Of a stretch of 64,000 nucleotides of DNA, positions 1 to 7,521 are shown piece by piece. The notes beneath the pieces are model-generated. The model was not told the DNA's origin. It made no database searches and saw nothing but the letters and a program-made list of their open reading frames with translations. The translations under genes were made by a program, and so were the position numbers. Where the stretch lies: contig NZ_JAWLVJ010000004.1 of the NCBI RefSeq assembly GCF_033100395.1, positions 124,001 to 188,000 on the forward strand, in the 5' to 3' direction. The stretch is from Terasakiella sp033100395 (GTDB lineage: Bacteria; Pseudomonadota; Alphaproteobacteria; Rhodospirillales; Terasakiellaceae). How positions within the stretch are numbered: position 1 is the first letter of the stretch; the number at the start of each line of letters is the position of its first letter.

Positions 1-800
1 ATGGTGAAAAAGACGCGCAGCATGACATAAACCGCAACCTTGGTTGCTGTTGCCGCTAAAAAGGCCGTCACTGTGCTTGGGGCATAGGTATAAGCATTTG
101 GTAGCCACAGATGCAGCGGAAACAAGGCCAGCTTCAGGCTCAAGCCCACAGTCAGGAAAGCAAGTGCCGCCTGAAGTGTGCGGATGGATCCATCCATATC
201 GGCCAGCTTGTCATGCAGGTCAGCAATGTTCAGCGTTCCGGTCATCATATAAAGAAGACCAAGACCGATCACATAGAAAGTCGCCCCCAGCGTCCCCATG
301 ATCAAATACTGATAAGACGCCGTCAAAGCACGACGGTCTTTGCCCAGTGAAATCATGGCATACGTAGAAAGCGACGAAACTTCAAGGAAAACGAACAGGT
401 TAAACGCATCACCCGTTGCCGTCATCCCCAACAGACCACAAAGGCAGAGGAGATAAGCGGTATAGAACAGGTAAATTCGTTCCTGCGGGATTTCCTTTGT
501 GACACTGTGACGTCCATATAGGGAAACAATCGCACCAATGGCCGCCACAATCACCAGAACATAGGCGTTTACCACATCAATGCGAAATTCAATCCCCCAA
601 GGGGCAGGCCAGCCGCCCAGGAAATAAGATAACACGCCTTGTGTTAACACCTGATCCAGGATCATTAAGGAAATCCCGAAACAGACAAGGCTTACGATCA
701 AAGCAATCAGCCACGCAATATCACGATGGCGGAACACCACGCAAAGCGGAGCGGCCATCAGCGGGATGATGATTTGTAAAACAGGAAGATGGGCACTCAT
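1..800 (-). CDS. mrpD: Mrp/Mnh cation antiporter subunit D, partial (C-terminus off the left edge)
   Basis: Proton-translocating membrane subunit of a multisubunit Na+(K+)/H+ antiporter, related to NuoM and NuoN. I translated the minus strand from the ATG at 800, and 266 residues are visible before the window ends. The antiporter signature is clear: the TM5 glutamate in FVFLEVSSL (E140) and the TM7 lysine in LSLKLALFPLHLWLPNAY (K223), both needed for proton transfer in the family. The segment is almost wholly hydrophobic, with many TM helices. The start shares one base with the stop of the preceding mrpC (TAATG). Full-length relatives have about 500 residues, so roughly half is missing. Further D-type subunits could lie beyond the edge. 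Confidence 0.93.
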   Translation of the reverse strand, partial: MSAHLPVLQIIIPLMAAPLCVVFRHRDIAWLIALIVSLVCFGISLMILDQVLTQGVLSYFLGGWPAPWGIEFRIDVVNAYVLVIVAAIGAIVSLYGRHSVTKEIPQERIYLFYTAYLLCLCGLLGMTATGDAFNLFVFLEVSSLSTYAMISLGKDRRALTASYQYLIMGTLGATFYVIGLGLLYMMTGTLNIADLHDKLADMDGSIRTLQAALAFLTVGLSLKLALFPLHLWLPNAYTYAPSTVTAFLAATATKVAVYVMLRVFFT

Positions 801-1168
801 TAAGATTCTTCCTCCTGCGCATGAATATCTTCTTCTTCAATGGTGCCGTATTCTTCGCGAATACGAACCACCAAAGCCAAGCCAAGCGCAGTTGTAGCAA
901 TACCGACAACGATGGCGGTGAGGATTAATACGTGGGGCAGGGGGTTGGAAAAAGTCTCAAAACCTTCCCCAAAAATCGGCGCGGTACCGCCGCTTACCTT
1001 CCCCATGGAGATATAGAGAACAAAAACCGAAGTCTGGAAAATATTCAGACCCACCAGTTTTTTCACCAAATTCCCGCGTGAGATAACAATGTAAAACCCG
1101 ACCATCATCAAAAAGATAACGATCCAATAGTTATAAAGGCCGGGCGACAAAATTTCTAAAGACTCCAT
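800..1168 (-). CDS. mrpC: Mrp/Mnh cation antiporter subunit C (NuoK-like)
   Basis: Small integral membrane subunit homologous to NuoK of complex I. It has three predicted TM helices (about residues 12-30, 32-57 and 77-102 of 122), followed by an acidic tail ending EEEDIHAQEEES. The text LTAIVVGIATTALGLALVVRI matches the family's last helix. Length is typical (110-125 residues). It lies between mrpB (3 bases upstream) and mrpD (1-base overlap), as expected in an Mrp operon. Identity is secure from both sequence and context; the acidic tail is longer than the usual one. Confidence 0.93.
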   Translation of the reverse strand: MESLEILSPGLYNYWIVIFLMMVGFYIVISRGNLVKKLVGLNIFQTSVFVLYISMGKVSGGTAPIFGEGFETFSNPLPHVLILTAIVVGIATTALGLALVVRIREEYGTIEEEDIHAQEEES

Positions 1169-1171
1169 GTC

Positions 1172-1591
1172 TTAGCGCCCCCGTCCTGCAAAGGTGTAGA
1201 AAATCAGTGTCATGGATGAAAATACGGTCATCCCGACGCCGAATTCGACCAACAAAATACCATAGTGTTGTCCATGAAGAGGATCATGGGCCAGTGAATT
1301 GTAGTTCAGGAAATTATCACCCACGAAAAAGCTGATGACGCCCGTTCCGGCATACAACAGCACCCCAAGGGCAGAAACAATTTCCAGCACAACAGACGGC
1401 ATCACAAGTTTCGCATCATGCAGACCAAAGATCAGCGCATAAAGAATGAAACTGGACCCGAAAATCACACCAGCCTGAAAGCCCCCACCAGGACCAAAGT
1501 CCCCATGAAACTGCACATAAAGCGCAAAAAGCAGGATAAAGGGCATAAAAACCTTGGCTGTGACCCGAAGAATGGGTTTACGTTGCATCAT
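1172..1591 (-). CDS. mrpB: Mrp/Mnh cation antiporter subunit B
   Basis: MnhB-family membrane subunit of 139 residues with four predicted TM helices. The family hallmark GDFGPGGGFQAGVI (about residues 30-43) is intact, and it is preceded by a first helix with FMPFILLFALYVQFHG. It starts with ATGATG and overlaps the end of the upstream MrpA-like gene by 4 bases, which suggests translational coupling. In Mrp complexes MrpB sits next to the MrpA C-terminal domain. Nothing appears truncated. Confidence 0.93.
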   Translation of the reverse strand: MMQRKPILRVTAKVFMPFILLFALYVQFHGDFGPGGGFQAGVIFGSSFILYALIFGLHDAKLVMPSVVLEIVSALGVLLYAGTGVISFFVGDNFLNYNSLAHDPLHGQHYGILLVEFGVGMTVFSSMTLIFYTFAGRGR

Positions 1592-2166
1592 AATTGATCC
1601 TCCCGTTCTTCCAGTTCTTCAAGGGTGGGTTCTTCCTTCTTGTTGCGGCGACGACGCCCGGTCAGAAGAATAAGAACACCCACAACAGCCGTGAAGACCA
1701 CCGTTGTTTCCCCAAGCGTATCAAACCCGCGATAGCTCGCCAAAACCGATGTTACGATATTCGGCATGCCGACTTCGGCCATGGATTCCGTCAGGAAACG
1801 GGGTGCAACATGTTGGTGAACAGGGGCATTTGGATCACCGTAATGGGGCATATCCAGCGTCCCGTACACAAGGGCTGCACCTGTCGCGATACATACGATC
1901 AGCGGTAGCCAGATCGAATGTGTTGATTTTTTTTCCTGTTTTTCTTCACGCGACGTCAACGCAAGCGTACCCAGCATCAGTACAGTCGAAATACCAGCCC
2001 CCACAGACGCTTCGGTAAAGGCCACGTCAACCGCATCCAGATTTACAAAGATCAAAGCAGACAGAAGGCTGTAGATGCCCCCCATCATGACCACTGCAAA
2101 CAGGTTCTTCATCCGCAGAATGGCAAGCGCCGTTACAGCCATAAAGAAAAGCAGGACTATGTTCAA
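1588..2166 (-). CDS. Stand-alone MrpA C-terminal module (DUF4040/MbhD plus MbhE-like)
   Basis: 192 residues matching only the C-terminal part of canonical MrpA. An MbhD/DUF4040 region (about residues 1-70, with LDAVDVAFTEASVGAGISTV) is followed by a charged linker and an MbhE-like end (about 87-170, with RGFDTLGETTVVFTAVVGVLIL). The large N-terminal NuoL-like part of MrpA is absent. Archaeal Mbh complexes split this region in the same way. The reading frame has no ATG near its start: TTG at 2166 is a possible start, while an in-frame ATC at 2178-2176 lies at good distance (7 nt) from a GGAG inside the end of mrpG. The tail is Arg/Lys then Glu rich. Role: ion path next to MrpB. Confidence 0.88.
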   Translation of the reverse strand: MNIVLLFFMAVTALAILRMKNLFAVVMMGGIYSLLSALIFVNLDAVDVAFTEASVGAGISTVLMLGTLALTSREEKQEKKSTHSIWLPLIVCIATGAALVYGTLDMPHYGDPNAPVHQHVAPRFLTESMAEVGMPNIVTSVLASYRGFDTLGETTVVFTAVVGVLILLTGRRRRNKKEEPTLEELEEREDQL

Positions 2167-2171
2167 TAATT

Positions 2172-2528
2172 CTAAGATGGCTTGTCTCCTTCATCTTTCA
2201 GGGCGCCTTCCAATTCGACACCTTCTTTAAGAAGCGGTTTTGCACCGTCGGCCATAGCGGCACGTACAAGCGCATGACTTGAAACGGGGCTGGTGAAGAA
2301 CAAGAAGAACCCGATCATCACAAGCTTGACCAAAACCAGATTAAAGCCGCCCGCCTGGAACATCAGCCCCAGCAAAATAAGCCCCGTGCCGAAGGTATCA
2401 ACCATACCGGCCGCATGGGAGCGGGTGAAAACTTCGGGCAAGCGCATCACGCCAATTGCCCCAATAATAACGAAAGCAGACCCTGCCAGAATAAAAACCC
2501 AGCTCAAGATATTGAGGACCATATCCAT
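2172..2528 (-). CDS. mrpG: Mrp/Mnh cation antiporter subunit G
   Basis: 118-residue membrane subunit with the MnhG/PhaG pattern: helix 1 (about 4-26), then the conserved IGVMRLPEVFTRSHAAGMVDTFG segment (about residues 26-48, read in two parts), then two more helices. The HAAG and D-T-FG positions are those kept throughout the family. The ATG directly follows the stop of mrpF, with no spacer. MrpG is needed for assembly and activity of Mrp antiporters, although it carries no obvious ion-binding residues. The C-terminal 25 residues are charged and poorly conserved. Confidence 0.93.
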   Translation of the reverse strand: MDMVLNILSWVFILAGSAFVIIGAIGVMRLPEVFTRSHAAGMVDTFGTGLILLGLMFQAGGFNLVLVKLVMIGFFLFFTSPVSSHALVRAAMADGAKPLLKEGVELEGALKDEGDKPS

Positions 2529-2825
2529 TTACGCGTCCTCCTTTGCTTTTCCGTGATCTTCGCCAGCATGGCCCAGATCCTTGAAACGGAAATATTTCAA
2601 AATGGCGATTGTACCGATGAAGTTGATCAACGCATATACAAGCGCGATATCCAGAAACTCCGGTCGGCCAGCCAAAAAACCATGAACAGCGATCAAAATC
2701 ACCGTCAGCGTTCCGATCATATTTCCTGCGAGAATGCGGTCATAGATTGTCGGGCCTAAAATGGCACGCAACAAACCCAACAGGATCGCAACGATTAAAG
2801 CAGCTGCTGCAGCGACAAACATCAT
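2529..2825 (-). CDS. mrpF: Mrp/Mnh cation antiporter subunit F
   Basis: 98-residue, three-helix subunit of the MnhF/PhaF family. The conserved core GPTIYDRILAGNMIGT (about residues 24-39) and the second helix with a conserved aspartate (FLDIALVYALINFIGT) are intact. It starts with ATGATG inside the last codons of mrpE (4-base overlap) and ends immediately before the mrpG ATG, so E, F and G are translationally coupled. The hydrophilic tail has alternating acidic and basic residues. Identity is certain from the family core and position. Confidence 0.92.
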   Translation of the reverse strand: MMFVAAAAALIVAILLGLLRAILGPTIYDRILAGNMIGTLTVILIAVHGFLAGRPEFLDIALVYALINFIGTIAILKYFRFKDLGHAGEDHGKAKEDA

Positions 2826-3313
2826 TCGTCGTGTCCCTCCATTTCGCCTTTGACCTTGCAGACACGACGATCCATATCACCGCTCAAGACGCCTTTTGCA
2901 CCTTCAATGGTCAGTGCATGAATTTCAAGTACGCCATCTTCCAGGCCTACGGTAACGGTACCTGGTGTCAACGTGATGGAATTTGCGTAAATCACCTGAC
3001 CCAATTCACGAGACTGATTGGCTTTTGTTTTGAACATAACCGGGCTGATTGGCAGTTTAGGTGACAGAATCACTTTTGCCACATCAATGTTGGCTTTTAC
3101 AATTTCCCAACATAACCAGACCCAGTAGGGTAAAATCTTTAAAGATAAATGCGACGGGTGCCCTTCGTGATCAATCACATCCATGCGGTGCGCTATATAA
3201 ACGACCAATGCACAGGATACCGCACCAAACCCCAAAAGTAGGGGCGCTGTGTGTCCTGAAAGCAGGAACCAGAATGCGTATAGAAAGACCCAAAGGCTAA
3301 TAGAACTGGCCAC
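2822..3313 (-). CDS. mrpE: Mrp/Mnh cation antiporter subunit E
   Basis: First gene of the Mrp operon. It is 163 residues long: two or three N-terminal TM helices (about 5-40 and 60-80), then the MnhE cytosolic domain with the family text VYANSITLTPGTVTVGL (about residues 107-124) and LEIHALT. The start is GTG with AGGGG about seven bases before it. Having MrpE first, rather than MrpA, is unlike the Bacillus order and matches archaeal Mbh operons. The operon promoter must lie within the 273-base AT-rich gap that separates it from the divergent DUF192 gene. Confidence 0.92.
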   Translation of the reverse strand: MASSISLWVFLYAFWFLLSGHTAPLLLGFGAVSCALVVYIAHRMDVIDHEGHPSHLSLKILPYWVWLCWEIVKANIDVAKVILSPKLPISPVMFKTKANQSRELGQVIYANSITLTPGTVTVGLEDGVLEIHALTIEGAKGVLSGDMDRRVCKVKGEMEGHDE

Positions 3314-3347
3314 GGGATATCCCCTGTTGTTTATTTTAAGTTCTCAG

Positions 3348-3360
3348 GCCATCAGATGGC
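3348..3360. promoter_or_regulatory. 13-base palindrome upstream of mrpE
   Basis: GCCATC-A-GATGGC, a perfect dyad centred on one base, 35 bases upstream of the mrpE GTG. It could be an operator for the Mrp operon or a short hairpin in its leader. A dyad of this length can arise by chance in a 273-base gap, so confidence is low. I see no convincing -35/-10 pair in the rest of the gap. Confidence 0.25.
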
Positions 3361-3586
3361 GAGAGCGAGAATTACATAAAAGATAACAATTCGTTAATCT
3401 ATAGCAAACTGAAAATGCGAAACTTTCTTTTTCATTTCATTCGTATATGTACAAATAAGGTAGTTTTGATGCCAAATTACCATCCCGCGCTACGTAGATT
3501 CCTATAGATTTGCGCAAAAAACCTTTTTAAGGCATTCTTGAAAAGGCGCTAATCCTCAATAAAACAACCGGATTCGGAGAAACAGC

Positions 3587-4036
3587 TTGTTTAAATATAT
3601 ACCGATTAAACTCTTCACTGGTCTTTTCCTGTTTACGATTTTATTCACAATCAACGCACAGGCGGGTGGGGCAGGTCCGATTACCATCGTCACAAACGAA
3701 GGACGTATCACCTTTAATGTGGAATATGCCATCTCACCGGAAGAAAAAGCCAAAGGCCTGATGCACCGAAAAAGCCTGCCTGCGAAATCAGGAATGTTAT
3801 TCATCTATCAAAAACCCCGCATCGTGACCATGTGGATGAAGAATACGCCTATGTCGCTTGATATGTTCTTCATCAACCGCAAAGGTCGCATTCGTTACAT
3901 CGAAGAGAAAACGCAACCCAACTCCACACGCCAGATCAATTCAGGAGGGCGGATTTCTGCTGTTCTTGAGCTTCGTGGCGGCAGCGCAGAGGACTTTGGA
4001 ATCAAGGTTGGAGACGAGGTAATTATCGGAAAATAA
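3587..4036 (+). CDS. Secreted DUF192 family protein
   Basis: 149 residues with an N-terminal signal peptide (hydrophobic 9-22, likely cleavage after NAQA, about residue 26), then a single DUF192 domain. Family marks are EKAKGLMHRKSLPAKSGMLF, the MWMKNTPMSLDMFFI stretch (about residues 83-97) and the C-terminal VLELRGGSAEDFGIKVGDEV. DUF192 proteins form small beta barrels of unknown biochemical role, usually exported. Start chosen: TTG at 3587, because GGAG lies eight bases before it and the signal peptide begins there; no ATG fits. It stands alone, divergent from the Mrp operon and followed by tRNA-Pro. Confidence 0.88.
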   Translation: MFKYIPIKLFTGLFLFTILFTINAQAGGAGPITIVTNEGRITFNVEYAISPEEKAKGLMHRKSLPAKSGMLFIYQKPRIVTMWMKNTPMSLDMFFINRKGRIRYIEEKTQPNSTRQINSGGRISAVLELRGGSAEDFGIKVGDEVIIGK

Positions 4037-4064
4037 TTTTTTTCATTTTTTTTGAATTTTTCTC

Positions 4065-4093
4065 TTGCCAAGGGGCCAAACTATTTCTATGTT
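4065..4093 (+). promoter_or_regulatory. Candidate promoter of tRNA-Pro
   Basis: TTGCCA at 4065-4070 and TATGTT at 4088-4093, spaced 17 bases. Transcription would start about 4100, a few bases before the mature tRNA 5' end. It is recognised only by similarity to the housekeeping sigma consensus. Confidence 0.45.
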
Positions 4094-4102
4094 CCGGGCC
4101 GT

Positions 4103-4179
4103 CGGGGAGTAGCGCAGCCTGGTAGCGCACTTGTTTTGGGTACAAGGGGTCGCAGGTTCAATTCCTGTCTCCCCGACCA
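4103..4179 (+). tRNA. tRNA-Pro (anticodon TGG)
   Basis: 77 nt cloverleaf folded by hand. Acceptor arms CGGGGAG/CTCCCCG pair perfectly, the anticodon stem CTTGT/ACAAG encloses the loop TTTGGGT (anticodon TGG at 4137-4139), the T-arm contains GGTTCAATTC, and ACCA is encoded at the 3' end. The C at position 1 is typical of bacterial tRNA-Pro. Confidence 0.97.
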
Positions 4180-4211
4180 GTTTTTAGGATTTTATCGCTA
4201 AAAACGAGAGG

Positions 4212-4245
4212 AATGCCTTTGGAGTTGTCCAAAGGTATTTTTTTT
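4212..4245 (+). terminator. Rho-independent terminator after tRNA-Pro
   Basis: 11-bp stem (arms 4212-4222 and 4229-4239, one G-U pair) with a 6-nt loop, followed by a run of eight T. It ends the tRNA-Pro transcript and insulates the next gene. Confidence 0.85.
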
Positions 4246-4369
4246 GTCCATTTTTTGCCTTAACGTGTTCTGGAATACTTTTTTGTATTCGATTTATACT
4301 TTTTATTTGACGCAAGCTTGTGTTTGGGGCATTCACCCCTAAGCCGTTATTTTTATAGAGGTGCTCAAA

Positions 4370-4663
4370 ATGGACGTTCGTATTTATCAACCTGCAAAAA
4401 ATGCCATGCAATCAGGTCGTGCGAAAACCAACAACTGGATTCTTGAATTCATGCCCATCGCGGCAGAGCGCGCTGACGAATTAATGGGCTGGACTGGGGG
4501 CGGTGATACCCGCAAACAGTTACAAATGAAGTTTGAAAGCAAAGAACTCGCAGTGTCGTTTGCCGAGAAAAAGGGTCTTTCCTATCAGGTGAAAGAACCG
4601 AAACAACGCAAACTGCAGATCAAAAGTTACGCTGACAACTTCGCCTTTGATCGAATTATCTGA
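4370..4663 (+). CDS. NDUFS4-like complex I accessory subunit (ETC_C1 family)
   Basis: 97-residue homologue of the mitochondrial 18-kDa subunit NDUFS4. Family text is clear from end to end: RIYQPAKNAMQSGRAKTNNW (about 4-23), LMGWTGGGDTRKQLQMKFES (about 39-58) and KSYADNFAFDRI at the C-terminus. In alphaproteobacteria and mitochondria this protein stabilises the NADH-oxidising arm of complex I. Start: ATG at 4370 with GAGG eight bases upstream; an earlier in-frame GTG at 4361 overlaps that ribosome site and is less likely. It lies alone between two tRNA genes, 28 kb from the nuo operon it should serve. Confidence 0.92.
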   Translation: MDVRIYQPAKNAMQSGRAKTNNWILEFMPIAAERADELMGWTGGGDTRKQLQMKFESKELAVSFAEKKGLSYQVKEPKQRKLQIKSYADNFAFDRII

Positions 4664-4732
4664 TTTCGATCACTCAGTTTGACCTGAACTTATATACAAA
4701 GATGATTAAGGCTGTTTAGTCATTCTTACGGA

Positions 4733-4809
4733 GTGCCCATAGCTCAGCTGGATAGAGCATCCGCCTTCTAAGCGGACGGTCGAGGGTTCGAATCCTTCTG
4801 GGCACGCCA
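4733..4809 (+). tRNA. tRNA-Arg (anticodon TCT)
   Basis: 77 nt. Acceptor GTGCCCA pairs with TGGGCAC, D-arm AGCTCAGCTGGATAGAGC is standard, the anticodon stem TCCGC/GCGGA encloses CTTCTAA (anticodon TCT), and the T-arm GAGGGTTCGAATCCTTC is followed by encoded GCCA. It reads the rare AGA/AGG arginine codons. Confidence 0.97.
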
Positions 4810-4904
4810 TTTTCCTTTTAAAGTTCAATCGTATAGTTTCTTCTTGCTTCAATTAATGCTAATCTTCGAAAAAAAGAAGATAAAAGCAGGCGAGAGAAGA
4901 AACT

Positions 4905-7175
4905 ATGAATTATGCACTTCGCATTTTTTTTGCGGCGGCTATAGCTGTATTTGGGTTATCACTTCCTGTGCAGGCACAACCCACTTTTCAGGAAGTTTTT
5001 GAAAAACATAATACGGTTATGCTTCTGATCGACCCGAAAACAGGGATGATCGTCGATGCCAACGATTCTGCTGCTTATTTCTATAATTATACGCGTGATC
5101 AGTTGCGCCAGATGCGCATTCAGCAAATCAATCAATTGACAGCTGAACAAGTCGCTGAAGAACGCCAGCTTGCCAAAGAACAAGGGCGCAATTTCTTTAT
5201 CTTTCGCCATAAGCTGGGCAATGATGACATTCGCACGGTCGAAGTCCATTCCGTCCCCCACAAATTTGACGGTAAAGTTCTGCTTTTTTCCATCATTCGC
5301 GATATTTCTGAACAGCGCGAACTGCAAAAAGACATCTGGCACTATCAGAGCCGCCTGGAAGATATCGTTGAACAGCAGACAAAAACCATCGAACAGAAGG
5401 CACAGCAGACGTTCTATATGATGAATGCAGGTCTGGTGATTCTCTCCATCGTCATCCTGTTTCTGCTTTATCTGCTGCAAAAAAGACGCAAAGACGAAAA
5501 AGAACTCCGCCTCGCTTCGTCCGTTTTTGAAACGGCGCGAGAAGCCGTCATGGTCACTGACATCAATAATCGGATCAAAATGGTCAATCCGGCCTTTACC
5601 GCCATCACAGGCTATGAATTTGATGAAGTGCGCGGTGCGGATCCTGCAATCCTGAAATCCGGACAGCATAACGACAGTTTCTATGATGATATGTATCGCC
5701 GCCTGGAAGACAATGGATTCTGGGAAGGTGAGATCTGGAACAAACGAAAATCCGGTGAAACGTTCCCCGAACGACTTACAATTTCTATCCTCCATGATAA
5801 TAAAGGAGTGAAGGAAGGGTATGTGGCCATATTCAGCGACATTACCAAACGTAAACAAGCAGAAGACCATATCCAGCATCAGGCGAACTACGACAATCTG
5901 ACCGACCTGGCAAACCGCAATCTGTTTATGGATCATTTATCCGGTGCTATTTACCGCGCGGAACGTGATCACAACCGGGTGGCATTGCTGTTCCTTGATC
6001 TGGACCGTTTTAAGCACATCAACGACACCCTGGGTCATTCTATGGGCGATGAATTGCTGAAAGAGGCCGCGCAGCGTCTGCAGGCGCTTACGCGTAAGTC
6101 TGATACATGTGCGCGCCTGGGCGGTGATGAATTTGCGATTCTGCTGCCTGATATCCAGGATATGCGCAATGTGGAAGAAGTGGTCGGCAAAATCCTTGAA
6201 AAAATAAGCGAGCCTTATGACCTTGACGGCAACAGCGCCTTTGTGTCTGCCAGCATCGGTGTGACGGTCTATCCGGAAGATGGCTATAGCCCGCAAACGC
6301 TTTTGCGTAATGCCGACAGTGCCATGTATCGCGCCAAAGACAAAGGGCGCAACGCCTTTCAGTTTTTCACCGCCGAAATGGATCAGGAAGCCCAGAAACG
6401 TAGAGAACTGGAAAACGCCCTCTATGTCGCCTTGGAAAACAACGAATTTGTCATGAACTACCAGCCAATTATTTCTGGCAAATCTGGCAAGGTCATGAAA
6501 TGCGAAGCCCTGATCAGATGGTCACATCCCAAAAAGGGGATTATATCCCCGACGGATTTCATCCCGCTGGCAGAAGAAGTCGGGCTAATTCTTCCCATCG
6601 GGGAATGGGTCCTGCGCGAAGCCTGCCGGGAAGCCGCGATCTGGCACAAGACATTGAAGAATCCCCCCTCCATCGCGGTGAATTTTTCCAGCCGTCAGTT
6701 CCAGCGGGTGAACATCCCAACATTGGTTCAGGAAGTTCTGGACGAGAATCAGCTTCCGCCTGAAGCCCTGACCATTGAAATTACCGAGAATCTTTTGATT
6801 CAGGATGATAAAACCACACTGGAACAGTTAAATATCCTCAGCCGGATGGGAATCAGTCTCGCAATTGATGATTTCGGGACCGGGTACTCATCCCTCAGTT
6901 ACCTAAAGAAATTCCCGATCTCGGTGTTAAAAATCGATCGGTCCTTCATCAAGGATATGCAGAGCGACCCGGAAGATGCAGCCCTCGTCAACGCCATGAT
7001 TTCTATGGCGAAAAGCCTCAATTTAAAAGTGGTTGCAGAAGGGGCAGAGACAGCAGAACAAATAAAAATGCTACAGGAACGCGAATGTGAATACATTCAA
7101 GGCTACTATTACAGTCGCCCACTTCCCGCAGCAGATTTTAATGGCTATCTCAATGATAGAAAGCAGAAGGATTAG
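4905..7175 (+). CDS. Membrane PAS-PAS-GGDEF-EAL cyclic-di-GMP enzyme
   Basis: 756 residues. Order: signal peptide or first TM (1-25), a PAS domain (about 28-140) that by topology faces the periplasm, a coiled coil (about 140-165), a TM helix (about 170-192), a second PAS with PAC (about 205-325), GGDEF (about 335-495) and EAL (about 505-750). GGDEF is intact at 406-410, with the inhibitory RxxD site RKSD at 397-400. The EAL motif is at 534-536, with EITENLL, DDFGTG (655-660) and KIDRSFIKD also present, so synthesis and breakdown of c-di-GMP both look chemically possible. It is a single-gene unit, converging on the minus-strand gene 9 bases beyond. Which activity dominates cannot be read from sequence. 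Confidence 0.93.
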   Translation: MNYALRIFFAAAIAVFGLSLPVQAQPTFQEVFEKHNTVMLLIDPKTGMIVDANDSAAYFYNYTRDQLRQMRIQQINQLTAEQVAEERQLAKEQGRNFFIFRHKLGNDDIRTVEVHSVPHKFDGKVLLFSIIRDISEQRELQKDIWHYQSRLEDIVEQQTKTIEQKAQQTFYMMNAGLVILSIVILFLLYLLQKRRKDEKELRLASSVFETAREAVMVTDINNRIKMVNPAFTAITGYEFDEVRGADPAILKSGQHNDSFYDDMYRRLEDNGFWEGEIWNKRKSGETFPERLTISILHDNKGVKEGYVAIFSDITKRKQAEDHIQHQANYDNLTDLANRNLFMDHLSGAIYRAERDHNRVALLFLDLDRFKHINDTLGHSMGDELLKEAAQRLQALTRKSDTCARLGGDEFAILLPDIQDMRNVEEVVGKILEKISEPYDLDGNSAFVSASIGVTVYPEDGYSPQTLLRNADSAMYRAKDKGRNAFQFFTAEMDQEAQKRRELENALYVALENNEFVMNYQPIISGKSGKVMKCEALIRWSHPKKGIISPTDFIPLAEEVGLILPIGEWVLREACREAAIWHKTLKNPPSIAVNFSSRQFQRVNIPTLVQEVLDENQLPPEALTIEITENLLIQDDKTTLEQLNILSRMGISLAIDDFGTGYSSLSYLKKFPISVLKIDRSFIKDMQSDPEDAALVNAMISMAKSLNLKVVAEGAETAEQIKMLQERECEYIQGYYYSRPLPAADFNGYLNDRKQKD

Positions 7176-7184
7176 AACTAGAGC

Positions 7185-7478
7185 TTAGTCCTTTCTCTTG
7201 CGCCCACCCATTTTCAACAGCGCCAGCACCGCCCAGACCGGGACCACAATGGTTGCGCCCAGCAGGATATAAGGCACCATCCAGCGTAACCAGCCCGTCG
7301 CCACGCCATAGACTTTGGAAACAGTTTCACCGAAGTTTTCCAGGATGGACTGTGGGGTAATGTCAAAGAACGACATGATCACGCCAACCAGCAGCGAAAT
7401 AAAGATCAGTCGCAGGATGGTGCGTCCAATCCCTTTTGATTCGATTTTGTCCTGAAGTTTGGTTACGTGATTACCCAT
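7185..7478 (-). CDS. Small two-helix membrane protein (possibly DUF6460 type)
   Basis: 97 residues: a short basic N-terminus, TM helix about 20-40 (LRLIFISLLVGVIMSFF), a loop with ITPQSILENFGETV, a second hydrophobic segment about 60-88 and a basic KMGGRKRKD tail. The pattern resembles small alphaproteobacterial membrane proteins grouped, from memory, as DUF6460; a profile search is needed to confirm. It starts at ATG 7478 and ends convergently 9 bases from the GGDEF-EAL gene. No function is known. It could share a transcript with metC upstream (43-base gap). Confidence 0.75.
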   Translation of the reverse strand: MGNHVTKLQDKIESKGIGRTILRLIFISLLVGVIMSFFDITPQSILENFGETVSKVYGVATGWLRWMVPYILLGATIVVPVWAVLALLKMGGRKRKD

Positions 7479-7521
7479 GAATTCAAATCCTGATTAATTT
7501 TTTATCAATTATAAAGTCTGC

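Noticed and set aside
4959..5936. 325-codon minus-strand frame opposite the PAS-GGDEF-EAL gene
   Set aside because: Shadow of a well-supported gene. Its translation is Phe- and His-rich with no family likeness.
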